64,000 nucleotides of DNA from an uncultured Selenomonadaceae bacterium (GCA_905234195.1 CAJOFR010000006.1:1-64000), one strand, 5' to 3'. Positions 34,091 to 43,121 are shown, counted from the first letter of the stretch. The notes: generated from the sequence alone by a model not told the origin. Numbers and translations are program-made.

Positions 34091-35186
34091 AGTCAAATTC
34101 ACAGCCCAAAATTTTTGAAATTTTTTTCGCCGCGTCGTCGACGCCCAAAATTTTCCCCGCGTAGTCCGCCAAAATCGTACCGACTTCAGCCTTGCCGAAA
34201 AGATAACGCTCCGCACGAAAACTTGCACGAGCGGCAATTTTTTCGTAGACGCGTTCAAGGTGATTGTCGGAAATAATCTGCGCGGCATTTTCCGTCGTTG
34301 CGGCGTCGAGAATTTTTTGGACTTCGTTCGCGGGCAGACCCTCCGCCGCCGAATAAGCCGCCAAAGTTTCAAGGCGCGCGTCGGCAATTCTGTTATGCGT
34401 GTGAAAAATCCCCGCCGCAACCTTAATCAGCTTGCCAATATGTCCGCATAAAATTATTTTTGAAATTCCGCGCTCCGCCGCCGCCTCCAACATGTACCCG
34501 ATAAAATTACTCGTCTGAATAATCGCGGTATCGGGCAAGCCAATTTTTTTCGCGATAGTTTCGCCGATTTTTCCCGGAACAAAAATTAAAACGTCGTAGC
34601 CCGCCGCAATGGCAACTTCAATTTGCGGGACGAGAGATCTTTTGAAGGCGTCTTCGGACATCGGGCGCAAAACCCCTGTCGTGCCGATAATCGACAGCCC
34701 GCCTTCGACGCCGAGAATAGGATTCAAAGTTTTTTTCGCAAGCTCGACGCCGGCGGGAATAGAAATTTCAACTTCAAGACCGACGACGCCAAATTCAGCG
34801 GCAACATTTTTTATCAGCTGACGCGGACCCGGATTAATCGCGGGCTCACCGATTGGCAACTGCAAGCCGGCTTTGGTGATTTTGCCGACGCCGAGACCTG
34901 CGCGAAAAATAATTTCGGTGGCGGGAATTTTTTTGACGGTCGTGAAAATCGAAACGCCGTTCGTAATATCGGGATCATCTCCGGAATTTTTCACGACTTC
35001 GACGCGAATTTTATCGCCGTCAATTTTTTCGAGACTTGCGACGGGAATTCTTAGAGGCGTCCCGTCCAGCGCGGTTACTTCGACTTCGTCAACAACTTCG
35101 CCCGTCGAAAAATAAATCAACGCCGCCTTGACACCCGCCGCCGCACTTGCGCCCGTCGTAAATCCTCCGCGCAAAAATTTTTTCAC
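34071..35186 (-). CDS. cbiD: CbiD cobalt-precorrin-5B C1-methyltransferase (371 aa)
   Basis: The N-terminal GFTTGASAAAGVKAAL motif and the NPGPRQLIKNVAAEF and GTTGVLRPMS motifs are typical of CbiD. It methylates C1 with SAM in the anaerobic pathway. The start is GTG at 35184-35186, overlapping the hicB stop (GTGA); AAGGG lies seven bases upstream. It therefore depends on hicB translation or on the hicAB promoter. The gene is complete. Confidence 0.94.
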   Translation of the reverse strand: MKKFLRGGFTTGASAAAGVKAALIYFSTGEVVDEVEVTALDGTPLRIPVASLEKIDGDKIRVEVVKNSGDDPDITNGVSIFTTVKKIPATEIIFRAGLGVGKITKAGLQLPIGEPAINPGPRQLIKNVAAEFGVVGLEVEISIPAGVELAKKTLNPILGVEGGLSIIGTTGVLRPMSEDAFKRSLVPQIEVAIAAGYDVLIFVPGKIGETIAKKIGLPDTAIIQTSNFIGYMLEAAAERGISKIILCGHIGKLIKVAAGIFHTHNRIADARLETLAAYSAAEGLPANEVQKILDAATTENAAQIISDNHLERVYEKIAARASFRAERYLFGKAEVGTILADYAGKILGVDDAAKKISKILGCEFDYGKIAE

Positions 35187-35503
35187 GCCGCGCCCTTCGA
35201 TTTTTCAGCGGACTCTTTTGCCTTCATTTCGGCAAGCATTTTTCTGTAAGCGTCGGTGTCCGCCTTAATCAGCGTGACAAATTCCTTTCCTGTAAGTTTA
35301 ATTTCAGTCAAGGGTGTCGGTTGCGGAATTTCCCTTTTGTCATCTTCTTCACTCATCAAAATTCCTGCCAGGGCGTCTTCTGCCATAAGAATCGCATCAT
35401 AGAGGTCGACGCCTTGAGTAATTGCGCCGCTGACGTCAGGAAAATTTACCGAGTAGCCGTAACCCTCCTCAAATTCTAAAACGCAAGGAAAAACATATTT
35501 CAT
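35183..35503 (-). CDS. hicB: HicB-like antitoxin (106 aa)
   Basis: The N-terminal partial RNase H-like fold EFEEGYGYSVNFPDVSG with DAILMAEDALAG matches HicB. A Lys/Glu-rich C-terminal helix follows, where other HicB proteins have a DNA-binding domain; I see no clear ribbon-helix-helix. HicB blocks HicA mRNA interferase. The gene is 20 bases after hicA, and its stop overlaps the cbiD start by four bases, so a toxin-antitoxin pair feeds directly into the cobalamin genes. Confidence 0.85.
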   Translation of the reverse strand: MKYVFPCVLEFEEGYGYSVNFPDVSGAITQGVDLYDAILMAEDALAGILMSEEDDKREIPQPTPLTEIKLTGKEFVTLIKADTDAYRKMLAEMKAKESAEKSKGAA

Positions 35504-35523
35504 GAAGATCCCTCCCGTAAAAT

Positions 35524-35718
35524 TTACTTGAGCCCAACCTTTTTCAAAATACTACTTAAAGTTTTGGGATGAATTTTTTGAGATTTATGACGTGGCACAG
35601 TAACTTTTTCTTTCGTCAACGGATTTATCCATTCATCATGATTCGCAAGATGTTTTGAAAATCTGAAATTTGTTTCCCTCCGTATGAGCCTTTCAAGTTC
35701 CGCGTACGTCACCTTCAT
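35524..35718 (-). CDS. hicA: HicA-like mRNA interferase toxin (64 aa)
   Basis: This is a small dsRBD-like fold with SKHLANHDEW carrying the family His (His27) and the C-terminal VPRHKSQKIHPKTLSSILKKVGL. HicA cleaves mRNAs until neutralised by HicB. It is 64 residues, within the usual range. A good AGGAGGG precedes the ATG. It comes 24 bases after the rfbB stop, with no terminator between. The gene is not obviously damaged, so the toxin may be active. Confidence 0.83.
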   Translation of the reverse strand: MKVTYAELERLIRRETNFRFSKHLANHDEWINPLTKEKVTVPRHKSQKIHPKTLSSILKKVGLK

Positions 35719-35742
35719 TACCCTCCTATCATTCCAATTTTC

Positions 35743-36762
35743 TCAACGGTTGTCGTACATTTTTGAATAATATTCTTTGTACTCCCCGCTGATAATTTTT
35801 TCCCACCAGCCGCGATTTTCAAGATACCACGCGACAGTTTTTTGAATACCGTCGTCAAATTTCGTCGTGGGGTTCCAGCCGAGCTCCGTTGAAATTTTCG
35901 TCGGGTCAATCGCGTAACGCTGGTCGTGCCCTTTCCTGTCAGTGACGAACTCTATTAAATCTTCGCCCTTGCCTAAAATTTTTAAAATCGTCTTGACAAC
36001 TTGAAGGTTAGTCCGCTCGTTGTGCCCGCCGATATTGTAGACTTCGCCGACTCTTCCCTTGCGAATAATCAAATCAATCGCCGCGCAATGATCCTCCACG
36101 TAAAGCCAATCACGAACATTTTCGCCGGTGCCATAAACCGGCAACTTCTTTCCGTTCAGCGCATTGATAATCATGAGCGGAATTAATTTTTCGGGGAAAT
36201 GATACGGCCCATAATTATTCGAGCAGCGGGAGATTGTCGCGGGAATTTGGTAGGTGCGCTGATAAGCCTGTACGAGTAAATCGGCAGAGGCTTTGCTGGC
36301 GGAATAGGGGCTGGACGTGTGCAAGTTCGTCGTCTCGGTGAAAAATAAATCGGGGCGGTCAAGCGGCAAGTCGCCGTAAACTTCGTCGGTAGAAACTTGA
36401 TGAAAACGCTTTATCCCAAATTTTTTGCAGGCGTCAAGCAAAATACTCGTGCCGATAATATTTGTGCGCAAGAAAAGTTCGGGGTCTTCGATAGAGCGGT
36501 CTACGTGACTTTCCGCCGCAAAATTCACAATGACTTCCGGCTTTTCCTCCTCGAAAAGTTTGTAGACTTCGGCGCGATTAGAAATATCCCCGCGAACAAA
36601 TTTAAAATTCGGGTTATCCTGCGCGTCGGCAAGTGTTTCGAGATTGCCGGCGTAAGTCAGTTTGTCGTAGCAGATAACTTTGTCGTCAGGGTGATTCTTC
36701 AAAATGTAGTAGACAAAATTCCCGCCAATAAATCCTGCGCCGCCGGTAACAACAATCGTCAT
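35743..36762 (-). CDS. rfbB: dTDP-glucose 4,6-dehydratase (339 aa)
   Basis: It is an extended SDR enzyme with Rossmann GGAGFIGGNFV (residues 7-17) and Tyr-x3-Lys YSASK (about 152-156). It converts dTDP-glucose to dTDP-4-keto-6-deoxyglucose on the route to dTDP-rhamnose or related sugars for surface polysaccharide. It follows rfbC by three bases. rfbD (the final reductase) is absent from the window, so the end product is not certain. Confidence 0.95.
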   Translation of the reverse strand: MTIVVTGGAGFIGGNFVYYILKNHPDDKVICYDKLTYAGNLETLADAQDNPNFKFVRGDISNRAEVYKLFEEEKPEVIVNFAAESHVDRSIEDPELFLRTNIIGTSILLDACKKFGIKRFHQVSTDEVYGDLPLDRPDLFFTETTNLHTSSPYSASKASADLLVQAYQRTYQIPATISRCSNNYGPYHFPEKLIPLMIINALNGKKLPVYGTGENVRDWLYVEDHCAAIDLIIRKGRVGEVYNIGGHNERTNLQVVKTILKILGKGEDLIEFVTDRKGHDQRYAIDPTKISTELGWNPTTKFDDGIQKTVAWYLENRGWWEKIISGEYKEYYSKMYDNR

Positions 36763-36765
36763 TTG

Positions 36766-37338
36766 TCACGCCTCCTCAAAAATAAAATTCAGTTCGCCGC
36801 GCTCAAGTCTCTCTTTCAAAGTGGGAGCGTTCGCATCTTTTTCGGCAAGAATCGTCGGCTCGGCAGTCCAGTCAATCCCAATTTGCGGATCGTCCCAACG
36901 AATATTCCCGTCGCATTGCGGAGCGTAAAAATTATCTGCCTTGTACTGAATCTCAACGTCGTCAGTCAACGTGATAAACCCATGAGCAAAACCGCGCGGG
37001 ATTAAAAGTTGGCGTTTGTTTTCGGCGGAAAGAATTGCGCTCGTCCATTTTGCGAACTGCGGGGAATTTTTGCGAATATCAACGGCAACATCAAGCAGAC
37101 TTCCGCGCGTGCAACGGACAAGTTTTGCCTGCGCCATAGGATTTGTTTGGTAGTGAAGCCCGCGCAGAGTTCCCTTGTGCGCCGAATAAGATTGATTGTC
37201 CTGCACAAAATCAAAGTGCAAATTCGCCGCCTCAAGTTTCATTTTTGACCAGGTCTCCATAAACCAGCCGCGCGCGTCGCCAAAAACTTTCGGCTCAATG
37301 ATAAAGACGCCCTTCAGGTTTGTTTCGATAACATTCAT
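36766..37338 (-). CDS. rfbC: dTDP-4-dehydrorhamnose 3,5-epimerase (190 aa)
   Basis: This is a cupin epimerase with GVFIIEPKVFGDARGWFMET at the start, TLRGLHYQTNPMAQAKLVR (catalytic His) and DVAVDIRKNSP. It inverts C3 and C5 of dTDP-4-keto-6-deoxyglucose. The order rfbA, YbjN-like gene, rfbC, rfbB suggests one transcription unit reading leftward. It is of normal length. Confidence 0.95.
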   Translation of the reverse strand: MNVIETNLKGVFIIEPKVFGDARGWFMETWSKMKLEAANLHFDFVQDNQSYSAHKGTLRGLHYQTNPMAQAKLVRCTRGSLLDVAVDIRKNSPQFAKWTSAILSAENKRQLLIPRGFAHGFITLTDDVEIQYKADNFYAPQCDGNIRWDDPQIGIDWTAEPTILAEKDANAPTLKERLERGELNFIFEEA

Positions 37339-37356
37339 GAAAAAATTTCCTCCATT

Positions 37357-37860
37357 TCAATCTTCGGGACCGTGCACGCGATCATACGCGTCTTTTGCCG
37401 AAGAAATACCCATAACGACTTCCAGCAAACTATTTGCGTAGCGGCTAACCATTATCGTCGGGACAACCCAAAGATCTTCAATCGCATCTTTGCCGGGCAT
37501 CGTGTCGACGCAGTTCAGTGACATCTTGTAACGAATTTCTCCGTCATTAAAATCCAAGTCAAAATTTCCGAAACTCGTTCCGAAATTTATTCTGTGCAAA
37601 AGTTCCGCTACCTCTTGAACGCAATCCGCATCAGCCCTAAGCCCGACAAATCCGAGACTGACAATTTTTGCGCAGTCTTCCGCGCCGGGACTTGAAGGCA
37701 TAAGGTGAACGCGAATGTTCACCGAACGCAATTTGGTATTCCTCAAGGGGAAAGTCAAAGAAAAAGTCGGCGTCATTTCCGAATAAAATTTGTAGCTCAG
37801 GTCTTGGCTTTCCATTATTTCCGTCAGCCTTTCGATCACATCTTGCATTAAAACTGCCAT
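37357..37860 (-). CDS. YbjN-like protein (167 aa)
   Basis: The fold resembles the YbjN / type III secretion chaperone-like family: two helices flanking a sheet, MAVLMQDVIERLTEIMESQDLS then a beta-rich middle and YANSLLEVVMGISSAKDAY at the C-terminus. YbjN proteins are linked to regulation and stress in enterobacteria but the molecular role is unknown. AGGAGG precedes the ATG. It lies between rfbA and rfbC, an uncommon place, and may be co-transcribed. Confidence 0.65.
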   Translation of the reverse strand: MAVLMQDVIERLTEIMESQDLSYKFYSEMTPTFSLTFPLRNTKLRSVNIRVHLMPSSPGAEDCAKIVSLGFVGLRADADCVQEVAELLHRINFGTSFGNFDLDFNDGEIRYKMSLNCVDTMPGKDAIEDLWVVPTIMVSRYANSLLEVVMGISSAKDAYDRVHGPED

Positions 37861-37880
37861 AACAATCCCTCCTGTTTTAA

Positions 37881-37924
37881 TGGTTAGTGGTTAGAGATTA
37901 GTGGTTAGCGTTTTCTAATCCCTA
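37881..37924. repeat. Heptamer array with an inverted arm, overlapping the rfbA stop
   Basis: GGTTAGT, GGTTAGA, GATTAGT and GGTTAGC are four 7-base units, then GTTTT, then CTAATCCCTA in the opposite direction. The two arms can pair, giving a hairpin. The rfbA stop TAG (37922-37924) is in the inverted arm. Confidence 0.8.
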
Positions 37925-38803
37925 TACGCTGGCACGCGCAAGGCGTTGTAAATATTTTCCGTAATCATTTTTCGCCAGCGGCTCGGCAAGTTTCAAAAGT
38001 TGCTCCGCGTCAATATAGCCCATGCGATACGCAATTTCTTCGATACAGGAAATTTTCAAGCCCTGTCGAGTTTGAACGGTATGCACAAAAGAACTCGCCT
38101 GCAAAAGTGATTCATGCGTACCGGTATCCAGCCACGCATAACCGCGCCGCATTTTTTCTACGCGCAATTTCCCGCGCTCAAGGTAAACTTTGTTGACGTC
38201 GGTAATTTCCAGCTCGCCGCGCGCCGAAGGTTTAATCGACTTGGCAACGTCAACAATATCCTTGTCGTAGAAATAAAGACCGGTGACCGCGTAATTGGAG
38301 CGGGGATTTTTCGGCTTCTCCTCCAGACTAATCGCTTGCCCTGTTTCGCGATTGAATTCAACGACGCCATAACTTTCCGGATCGTTCACGTAATAGGCGA
38401 AGACCGTCGCGCCGTCGTCATGAGTTGCCGCGCGCTGAACGAGTTTTGCAAAATCCGAGCCGTAAAAAATATTATCGCCCAAAACCAAAGCGCAACTGTC
38501 GCCGACGATAAATTCTTCGCCAATCAAAAACGCTTGCGCCAATCCTTCGGGCTTAGGCTGGACGGCGTAACTTATTTTCAGACCGAGTTGGCTGCCGTCG
38601 CCGAGCAACGCCTGAAAAAGATGGCTGTCCTGCGGCGTGTTGATTATCAAAATTTCGCGAATACCCGCAAGCATCAAAGCCGACAGCGGGTAATAAATCA
38701 TCGGCTTGTCGAAAACCGGCATGAGTTGTTTCGATACGACTTCTGTCAGCGGATAAAGGCGCGTGCCCGAACCGCCCGCCAAAATAATTCCCTTTTTAAT
38801 CAA
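37922..38803 (-). CDS. rfbA: Glucose-1-phosphate thymidylyltransferase (293 aa)
   Basis: The nucleotidyltransferase motif [37 protein letters not shown] and [13 protein letters not shown] are complete. It makes dTDP-glucose from dTTP and glucose-1-phosphate, the first step for dTDP-rhamnose. The start is either ATG 38807-38809 or TTG 38801-38803; I prefer TTG, because the GGAGG is only two bases from the ATG but eight from the TTG. It overlaps the 3' end of cca by a few bases. Its TAG stop comes from a heptamer repeat. Confidence 0.94.
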   Translation of the reverse strand: MIKKGIILAGGSGTRLYPLTEVVSKQLMPVFDKPMIYYPLSALMLAGIREILIINTPQDSHLFQALLGDGSQLGLKISYAVQPKPEGLAQAFLIGEEFIVGDSCALVLGDNIFYGSDFAKLVQRAATHDDGATVFAYYVNDPESYGVVEFNRETGQAISLEEKPKNPRSNYAVTGLYFYDKDIVDVAKSIKPSARGELEITDVNKVYLERGKLRVEKMRRGYAWLDTGTHESLLQASSFVHTVQTRQGLKISCIEEIAYRMGYIDAEQLLKLAEPLAKNDYGKYLQRLARASV

Positions 38804-40055
38804 GTTCATCGCCTCCAAAATTTTTATCACGAAGTTCAACAAAACGGCGAATACGTTCCGCGTGAAGCCAATCGCCTATTTCTGCACCGACAAGATTTTT
38901 CGGCGCGGAACGCCCACTAATTTTAAAAAGTTCACCGATAATAAATTCTGCGTGCTCCAAATGCGGCGGCAACCCGCCATGATCAGCACGAATCACGTCA
39001 TTAAAATCGGCGACCGAAATTTTCGAGCTGTGAATTTTTTCCAGCAGGGTGACAATTTTTCCGGCGGTCATTAACATTGGCGCGCGCATGTGTTCGGAAA
39101 TAACGAACGCCGCAAATTTTTTCCAATCGCCGGGCAATTTTATCCGCCTGTCCATTTCGTTCAGCACGTCAAGCCCGCGTTTGTCATGCCCGTGATGATG
39201 CGGAAGTTTTTCCGGCAACGTCGTGCCCTTTCCCAAATCGTGAGCAAGCGCGGCGAAACGAACTATCGGCTTTGAATTTACTTTCGCCACGTCGTCAACA
39301 ATTTTCAGCGTGTGTTCGTAAGCATCGCCCTCCGGATGATGTTCGACCGAGTGAATTTTTCCGCGCATTTGCGAAATTTCCGGGAAGGTCACCTCCAAAA
39401 TCCCTGCGCGCTCCAAACTTCTGAAAAAAATCGACGGCTTATCGGTTTTCAGCGCGTTTTTCAGTTCGGCAAAAATTCTTTCGCCAGCCTCTTTTTTGAG
39501 TTCGTCCGCGCAAAAATTCATCGCCTCCAAAGTTTCTTGAGTGATTTCAAAATCGAACTGCGCGGATTGTCTTGCCGCCCGCAACGCGCGAACGGGATCT
39601 TCCACAAAATGTTCGGAGACCGCGCGAATTTTTTTGCCGACGACATCTGCGCGCCCGCCGAAAGGGTCAATCAGCTCCCCGCCGAGAATTTCAATCGCCA
39701 TTGCGTTAATCGTGGTGTCGCGTCGAAATAAATCCTGCACAATGGTGACGTTCGGAGAAAATTCCACGCTGAAACCGCGATACCCTTCGCCGATTTTTTT
39801 TTCGGTGCGCGCGAAGGCAACCTCGCATTTTTTGCCGTCAATTTCGACGGAATAAACGGGAAAAGATTTTCCGAACTTCGCCGCGTCCGGAAAACTTTTT
39901 ACAAAATCCGATTCGACGACGCCCGCAACGCAATAATCTCTGTCGTGGGCAATGACGCCGCGAATTTTGTCACGAACCGCACCGCCGACAAGATAAGCGA
40001 CGCCGCCAATTTCAGAAATTTTTTTAGCAAACTCCAGCTCCGTCACGTTTATCAA
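38796..40055 (-). CDS. cca: CCA-adding / poly(A) polymerase-type nucleotidyltransferase with HD domain (419 aa)
   Basis: The nucleotidyltransferase head has GGAVRD (24-29) and the catalytic pair Asp38/Asp40 (HDRDY). The [13 protein letters not shown] motif, the RNA-binding helical region and an HD phosphohydrolase domain ([10 protein letters not shown]) follow. It adds CCA to tRNA 3' ends. It could alternatively be a poly(A) polymerase, as the two are hard to tell apart. Since tRNA-Thr and tRNA-Leu here encode CCA, the enzyme is mostly a repair activity. The start is TTG 40053-40055 (a GTG nine bases later is possible). It lies ten bases after guaB. Confidence 0.87.
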   Translation of the reverse strand: MINVTELEFAKKISEIGGVAYLVGGAVRDKIRGVIAHDRDYCVAGVVESDFVKSFPDAAKFGKSFPVYSVEIDGKKCEVAFARTEKKIGEGYRGFSVEFSPNVTIVQDLFRRDTTINAMAIEILGGELIDPFGGRADVVGKKIRAVSEHFVEDPVRALRAARQSAQFDFEITQETLEAMNFCADELKKEAGERIFAELKNALKTDKPSIFFRSLERAGILEVTFPEISQMRGKIHSVEHHPEGDAYEHTLKIVDDVAKVNSKPIVRFAALAHDLGKGTTLPEKLPHHHGHDKRGLDVLNEMDRRIKLPGDWKKFAAFVISEHMRAPMLMTAGKIVTLLEKIHSSKISVADFNDVIRADHGGLPPHLEHAEFIIGELFKISGRSAPKNLVGAEIGDWLHAERIRRFVELRDKNFGGDELD

Positions 40056-40065
40056 GCTCTTTCAT

Positions 40066-41568
40066 TCAATTTGAAAATTTATCGCGGAGAATAACGTCGT
40101 GGCTACCGCCCTCAACAATACTTGTCGCGGAAACCAAAGTAATTTTCGCCTTGTCGCGCAGCTCCGACAAATTCAGCGCGCCGCAGTTGCACATGGTCGA
40201 ACGAATTTTCGCCAGCGTCGCCTCAACATTATCCTTGAGCGCGCCGGCGTAAGGAACATAAGAATCGACGCCCTCTTCAAAGGAAAGTTTTTTGTCGCCG
40301 CCGAGATCGTAGCGTTGCCAATTTCTTGCGCGGTTGGAGCCTTCGCCCCAATATTCTTTGTAATAGGTGCCGTTGATTCTGACTTTGTCGGAAGGAGATT
40401 CGTCGAAGCGCGAAAAATATCTGCCGAGCATGAGAAAATCCGCGCCCATTGCAAGCGCAAGTGTCATGTGATAATCGTGAACAATCCCGCCGTCGGAGCA
40501 AATCGGAATGTAAACGCCCGTCCGCCTGAAATATTCGTCGCGCGCGTTGCAGACGTCGATAACCGCAGTCGCCTGCCCGCGCCCAATCCCTTTTGTTTCG
40601 CGCGTAATACAAATAGAGCCGCCGCCAATTCCAACCTTAACAAAATCCGCGCCGGCGTCCGCAAGAAAATTAAATCCGTCCGCGTCGACGACATTGCCCG
40701 CGCCAACTTTAACTTCCGCGCCAAAATTTTTGTGGATATATTCGAGAGTAATTTTTTGCCACTCGGTGAAGCCTTCCGAAGAATCGATACAGAGGACGTC
40801 CGCGCCCGCCTCCAAAAGCGCGGGGACTCTTTCGGCGTAATCGCGCGTGTTAATTCCCGCGCCGACAATGTAGCGTTTTTTCTTGTCGATAAGTTCAAGC
40901 GGATTGATTTTGTTATCGGTGTAATCTTTTCGGAAAACCATGTAACGCAACCGTTGATTTTTATCGACGAGCGGCAACATATTCAGCTTGTGCTGCCAAA
41001 TAAGATCGTTCGCCATTGAAAGGGTGGTACTTTCGGCGTCGGCGTAAATCAATTTTTCAAACGGCGTCATAAAATCTTTTGCCTGTTCGTCGCCGGTCAT
41101 TCGGGAGATGCGGTAGTCGCGGCTGGTGATAAGCCCCAAAAGTTTGCCTGTAGGTTTTCCGTCTTCGGTGACGGGCATTGTAGAGTGTCCGGTTTTTTCG
41201 AGGAGCGCAAGAATTTCTTTGAGCGTCGTCGTCGGTTTTACGTTGGAGTCGCTGGAAACGAAACCGGACTTGTAATTTTTCACGCGCCGCACCATTTCCG
41301 CTTGAGATTGAATGGACTGCGAGCCGAAGATAAACGAGACGCCGCCTTCCTTAGCAAGAGCGATAGCCATTGTGTCGTTTGAAACGGACTGCATAATTGC
41401 CGAAGTCATCGGGATATTCAAATGAAGAGTCGGATTTTCGCCGCGATTAAATTTCACGAGCGGCGTCGCAAGATTTACGTTGGAGGGAATGCAATCCGTT
41501 GAAGAATAGCCGGGCACGAGAAGATATTCTCCAAAAGTGTGTGATGGTTCTTTGTAATAAAATGCCAA
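40066..41568 (-). CDS. guaB: IMP dehydrogenase (500 aa)
   Basis: The barrel has the catalytic loop [19 protein letters not shown] with the active Cys, the CBS (Bateman) insert (about residues 105-230), and the C-terminal flap with [12 protein letters not shown]. It oxidises IMP to XMP, the committed step to GMP. It belongs to the branch with [10 protein letters not shown] rather than the usual GPGSICTTR. The start is TTG 41566-41568, seven bases after AAGGAGG. It is followed by cca, ten bases away. Confidence 0.93.
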   Translation of the reverse strand: MAFYYKEPSHTFGEYLLVPGYSSTDCIPSNVNLATPLVKFNRGENPTLHLNIPMTSAIMQSVSNDTMAIALAKEGGVSFIFGSQSIQSQAEMVRRVKNYKSGFVSSDSNVKPTTTLKEILALLEKTGHSTMPVTEDGKPTGKLLGLITSRDYRISRMTGDEQAKDFMTPFEKLIYADAESTTLSMANDLIWQHKLNMLPLVDKNQRLRYMVFRKDYTDNKINPLELIDKKKRYIVGAGINTRDYAERVPALLEAGADVLCIDSSEGFTEWQKITLEYIHKNFGAEVKVGAGNVVDADGFNFLADAGADFVKVGIGGGSICITRETKGIGRGQATAVIDVCNARDEYFRRTGVYIPICSDGGIVHDYHMTLALAMGADFLMLGRYFSRFDESPSDKVRINGTYYKEYWGEGSNRARNWQRYDLGGDKKLSFEEGVDSYVPYAGALKDNVEATLAKIRSTMCNCGALNLSELRDKAKITLVSATSIVEGGSHDVILRDKFSN

Positions 41569-41588
41569 GTTAATTCCTCCTTATCTCA

Positions 41589-41677
41589 GTGACCGGTTGT
41601 TAGTTGTTAGAGATTAGTTGCTGGAGATTAGCGGCCGGAAAAACTAATCCCTATTCCCTAAAAACTAGTCACTAGAA
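41589..41677. repeat. Long heptamer array with inverted arm, overlapping the lipoprotein stop
   Basis: Left arm: TTAG units (GTTGTTAGTTGTTAGAG, then GATTAG and GGAGATTAG). Centre: GCGGCCGG. Right arm, inverted: CTAATCCC, TATTCCC, TAAAAACTAGTCACTAG. The arms can form a long imperfect hairpin in the gap between guaB and the lipoprotein gene. The TAG stop of the lipoprotein gene (41672-41674) is in the right arm. Confidence 0.78.
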
Positions 41678-42340
41678 AAAAGTTACCCAGACGAGTTCCG
41701 CCTTATCGACAAGCGGCGGCGTCAATTCGTCGAGATTTTCAATTTTTGTAAGACGCCATTTCCCAGCGTCGTCCTTGTCAAAACCAAGCTTGAAAGTGAA
41801 CTGCCCGATAAACATTCCGCGCAGAGAACTGTCACCTTGAATTTCAAGAGTCATCGTCGCTTGATTTTTATCAACGGAAGTATCTTTGATTTTGGAAATT
41901 GAAGCAAGACGAATTTTTTCAAACTCGTTTGCAACATAAGCGTAGGGGTTTTCTTCAGGGGTGTCGGGTTCAGGAATTCTCGCAAAGTACGCCGTCAAAA
42001 CGTCGTGCAAAAATTTCAAATGCAAGTCGCGGTGTTCGGCATTGTACTGTTTCAAAAATTCGGCGTCGTGCTGAAAATATGGGTCGTTCGGATATTTAAT
42101 CCTGTACTCCTCATAATTTTTTACGAGTTCAATCGTCGCGTCGTCATAAATATGCGCGAAAAATTTATCCAAGTCGACGCGCTCGGAAAGTTTTTTCAAA
42201 TCTCGTTCGGACAGAGCCAATTGCATTTCGGAGAGCGCGCCTTCAGGTGAATCAGACTTCCCACAACCGGAAAATAAAACCGACACCGCGAAAAAAATCA
42301 GAATCACCAAAGTAAAAATTTTTAATCTTGTCGTTTCCAT
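41672..42340 (-). CDS. Lipoprotein, DUF2939-like (222 aa)
   Basis: It has a type II signal peptide with hydrophobic TLVILIFFAVSVLFSG and lipobox LFSGC, the lipidated Cys being Cys26. The mature part has a helical start (LSEMQLALSERDLKKLSERVDLDKFF), a pattern seen in DUF2939-like proteins and also in the membrane-anchored protein at 51.7 kb. Its function is unknown. It overlaps the Rpn pseudogene by 19 bases. The TAG stop is in a heptamer repeat. Confidence 0.7.
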   Translation of the reverse strand: METTRLKIFTLVILIFFAVSVLFSGCGKSDSPEGALSEMQLALSERDLKKLSERVDLDKFFAHIYDDATIELVKNYEEYRIKYPNDPYFQHDAEFLKQYNAEHRDLHLKFLHDVLTAYFARIPEPDTPEENPYAYVANEFEKIRLASISKIKDTSVDKNQATMTLEIQGDSSLRGMFIGQFTFKLGFDKDDAGKWRLTKIENLDELTPPLVDKAELVWVTFF

Positions 42341-43120
42341 TCAACTGCCTTTAAAATTTTTTCCTCGTCCCAGCCGGTCGCCTGCGCGATATATTTAATC
42401 GGCGTCTTCGCGAGCAAAAGATTTTTCACCAATTCAATCTTGCCCTCAATCTTGCCTTTGGCCTCTCCTTTGGTCTCTCCTTCGGCTCTTCCTTCTTCCC
42501 TGTAATAATCGCTCAAGACCCTGCGCGCCTCGTTGGCATCGTATTCAAAACCTAACATGCTCGCAACCTCCTTTTTCCTGACCATAAGATATTTTGCCAT
42601 AACATCGTGATTTATGCAATAATCAATCGCTTCAGCTATGGCGTGCTCCGTATCCATTCCCGCCTTTATACTACTTTCGACACGGTTCACAAAAACGCAA
42701 TAATTGTTCAAGTACGGACTACCCGAAATAAAATCGTCGTTCATTCCCCTGTTAAGATTGTAAACCTTGACGGTAAGTTCAAGGGGAGAATTTCCGCCAA
42801 AAGCATCCGACAAACGCATTTCCCTGCGCGGCAATTCTTTCTGTCTGCCGTTATAAAGCACGAAAAATTCCGGACGCGGCAACGCAATAGCTGCAGGTCT
42901 GTAAACAAGTTCTTTAAAAGGCGCAACGTGTTGCCGCAAGAGTTCCGTGACGTAGAAAAGAGCGCGCAACGGCATATTTTCATTAATCGTACTTTGGTGT
43001 TCAACTACCACCAAAAATCTGCCGCGATACAAGCAGGAAATATCATTTTTAAATTCGTCGAAAAACAATCCGTCCAAAGTGATAATCTCTGAACAAACCG
43101 TCTCTGTATTTTTTAGTCAT
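42322..43120 (-). pseudogene. Rpn-family PD-(D/E)XK nuclease, internally deleted
   Basis: Reading on minus from ATG 43118-43120 gives MTKKYRDGLFRDY, the usual Rpn N-terminus, but the frame then ends after FGRIVFRRI. A second frame from about 43080 gives ITLDGLFFDEFKNDISCLYRGR and VVVEHQSTINENMPLR, the catalytic core, to the stop at 42322. In intact Rpn proteins about 40 residues lie between these pieces, so a deletion of roughly 100-odd bases that also shifted the frame is the simplest reading. The C-terminus has Glu/Gly/Lys repeats (GETKGEAKGKIEGKIE). A short product could start at the TTG near 43077. Intact Rpn proteins are DNA nucleases that promote recombination. Confidence 0.75.
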
Positions 43121-43121
43121 A

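Noticed and set aside
35187-35742. Cobalamin riboswitch ahead of cbiD
   Set aside because: hicAB fill the space and no B12-box is visible.
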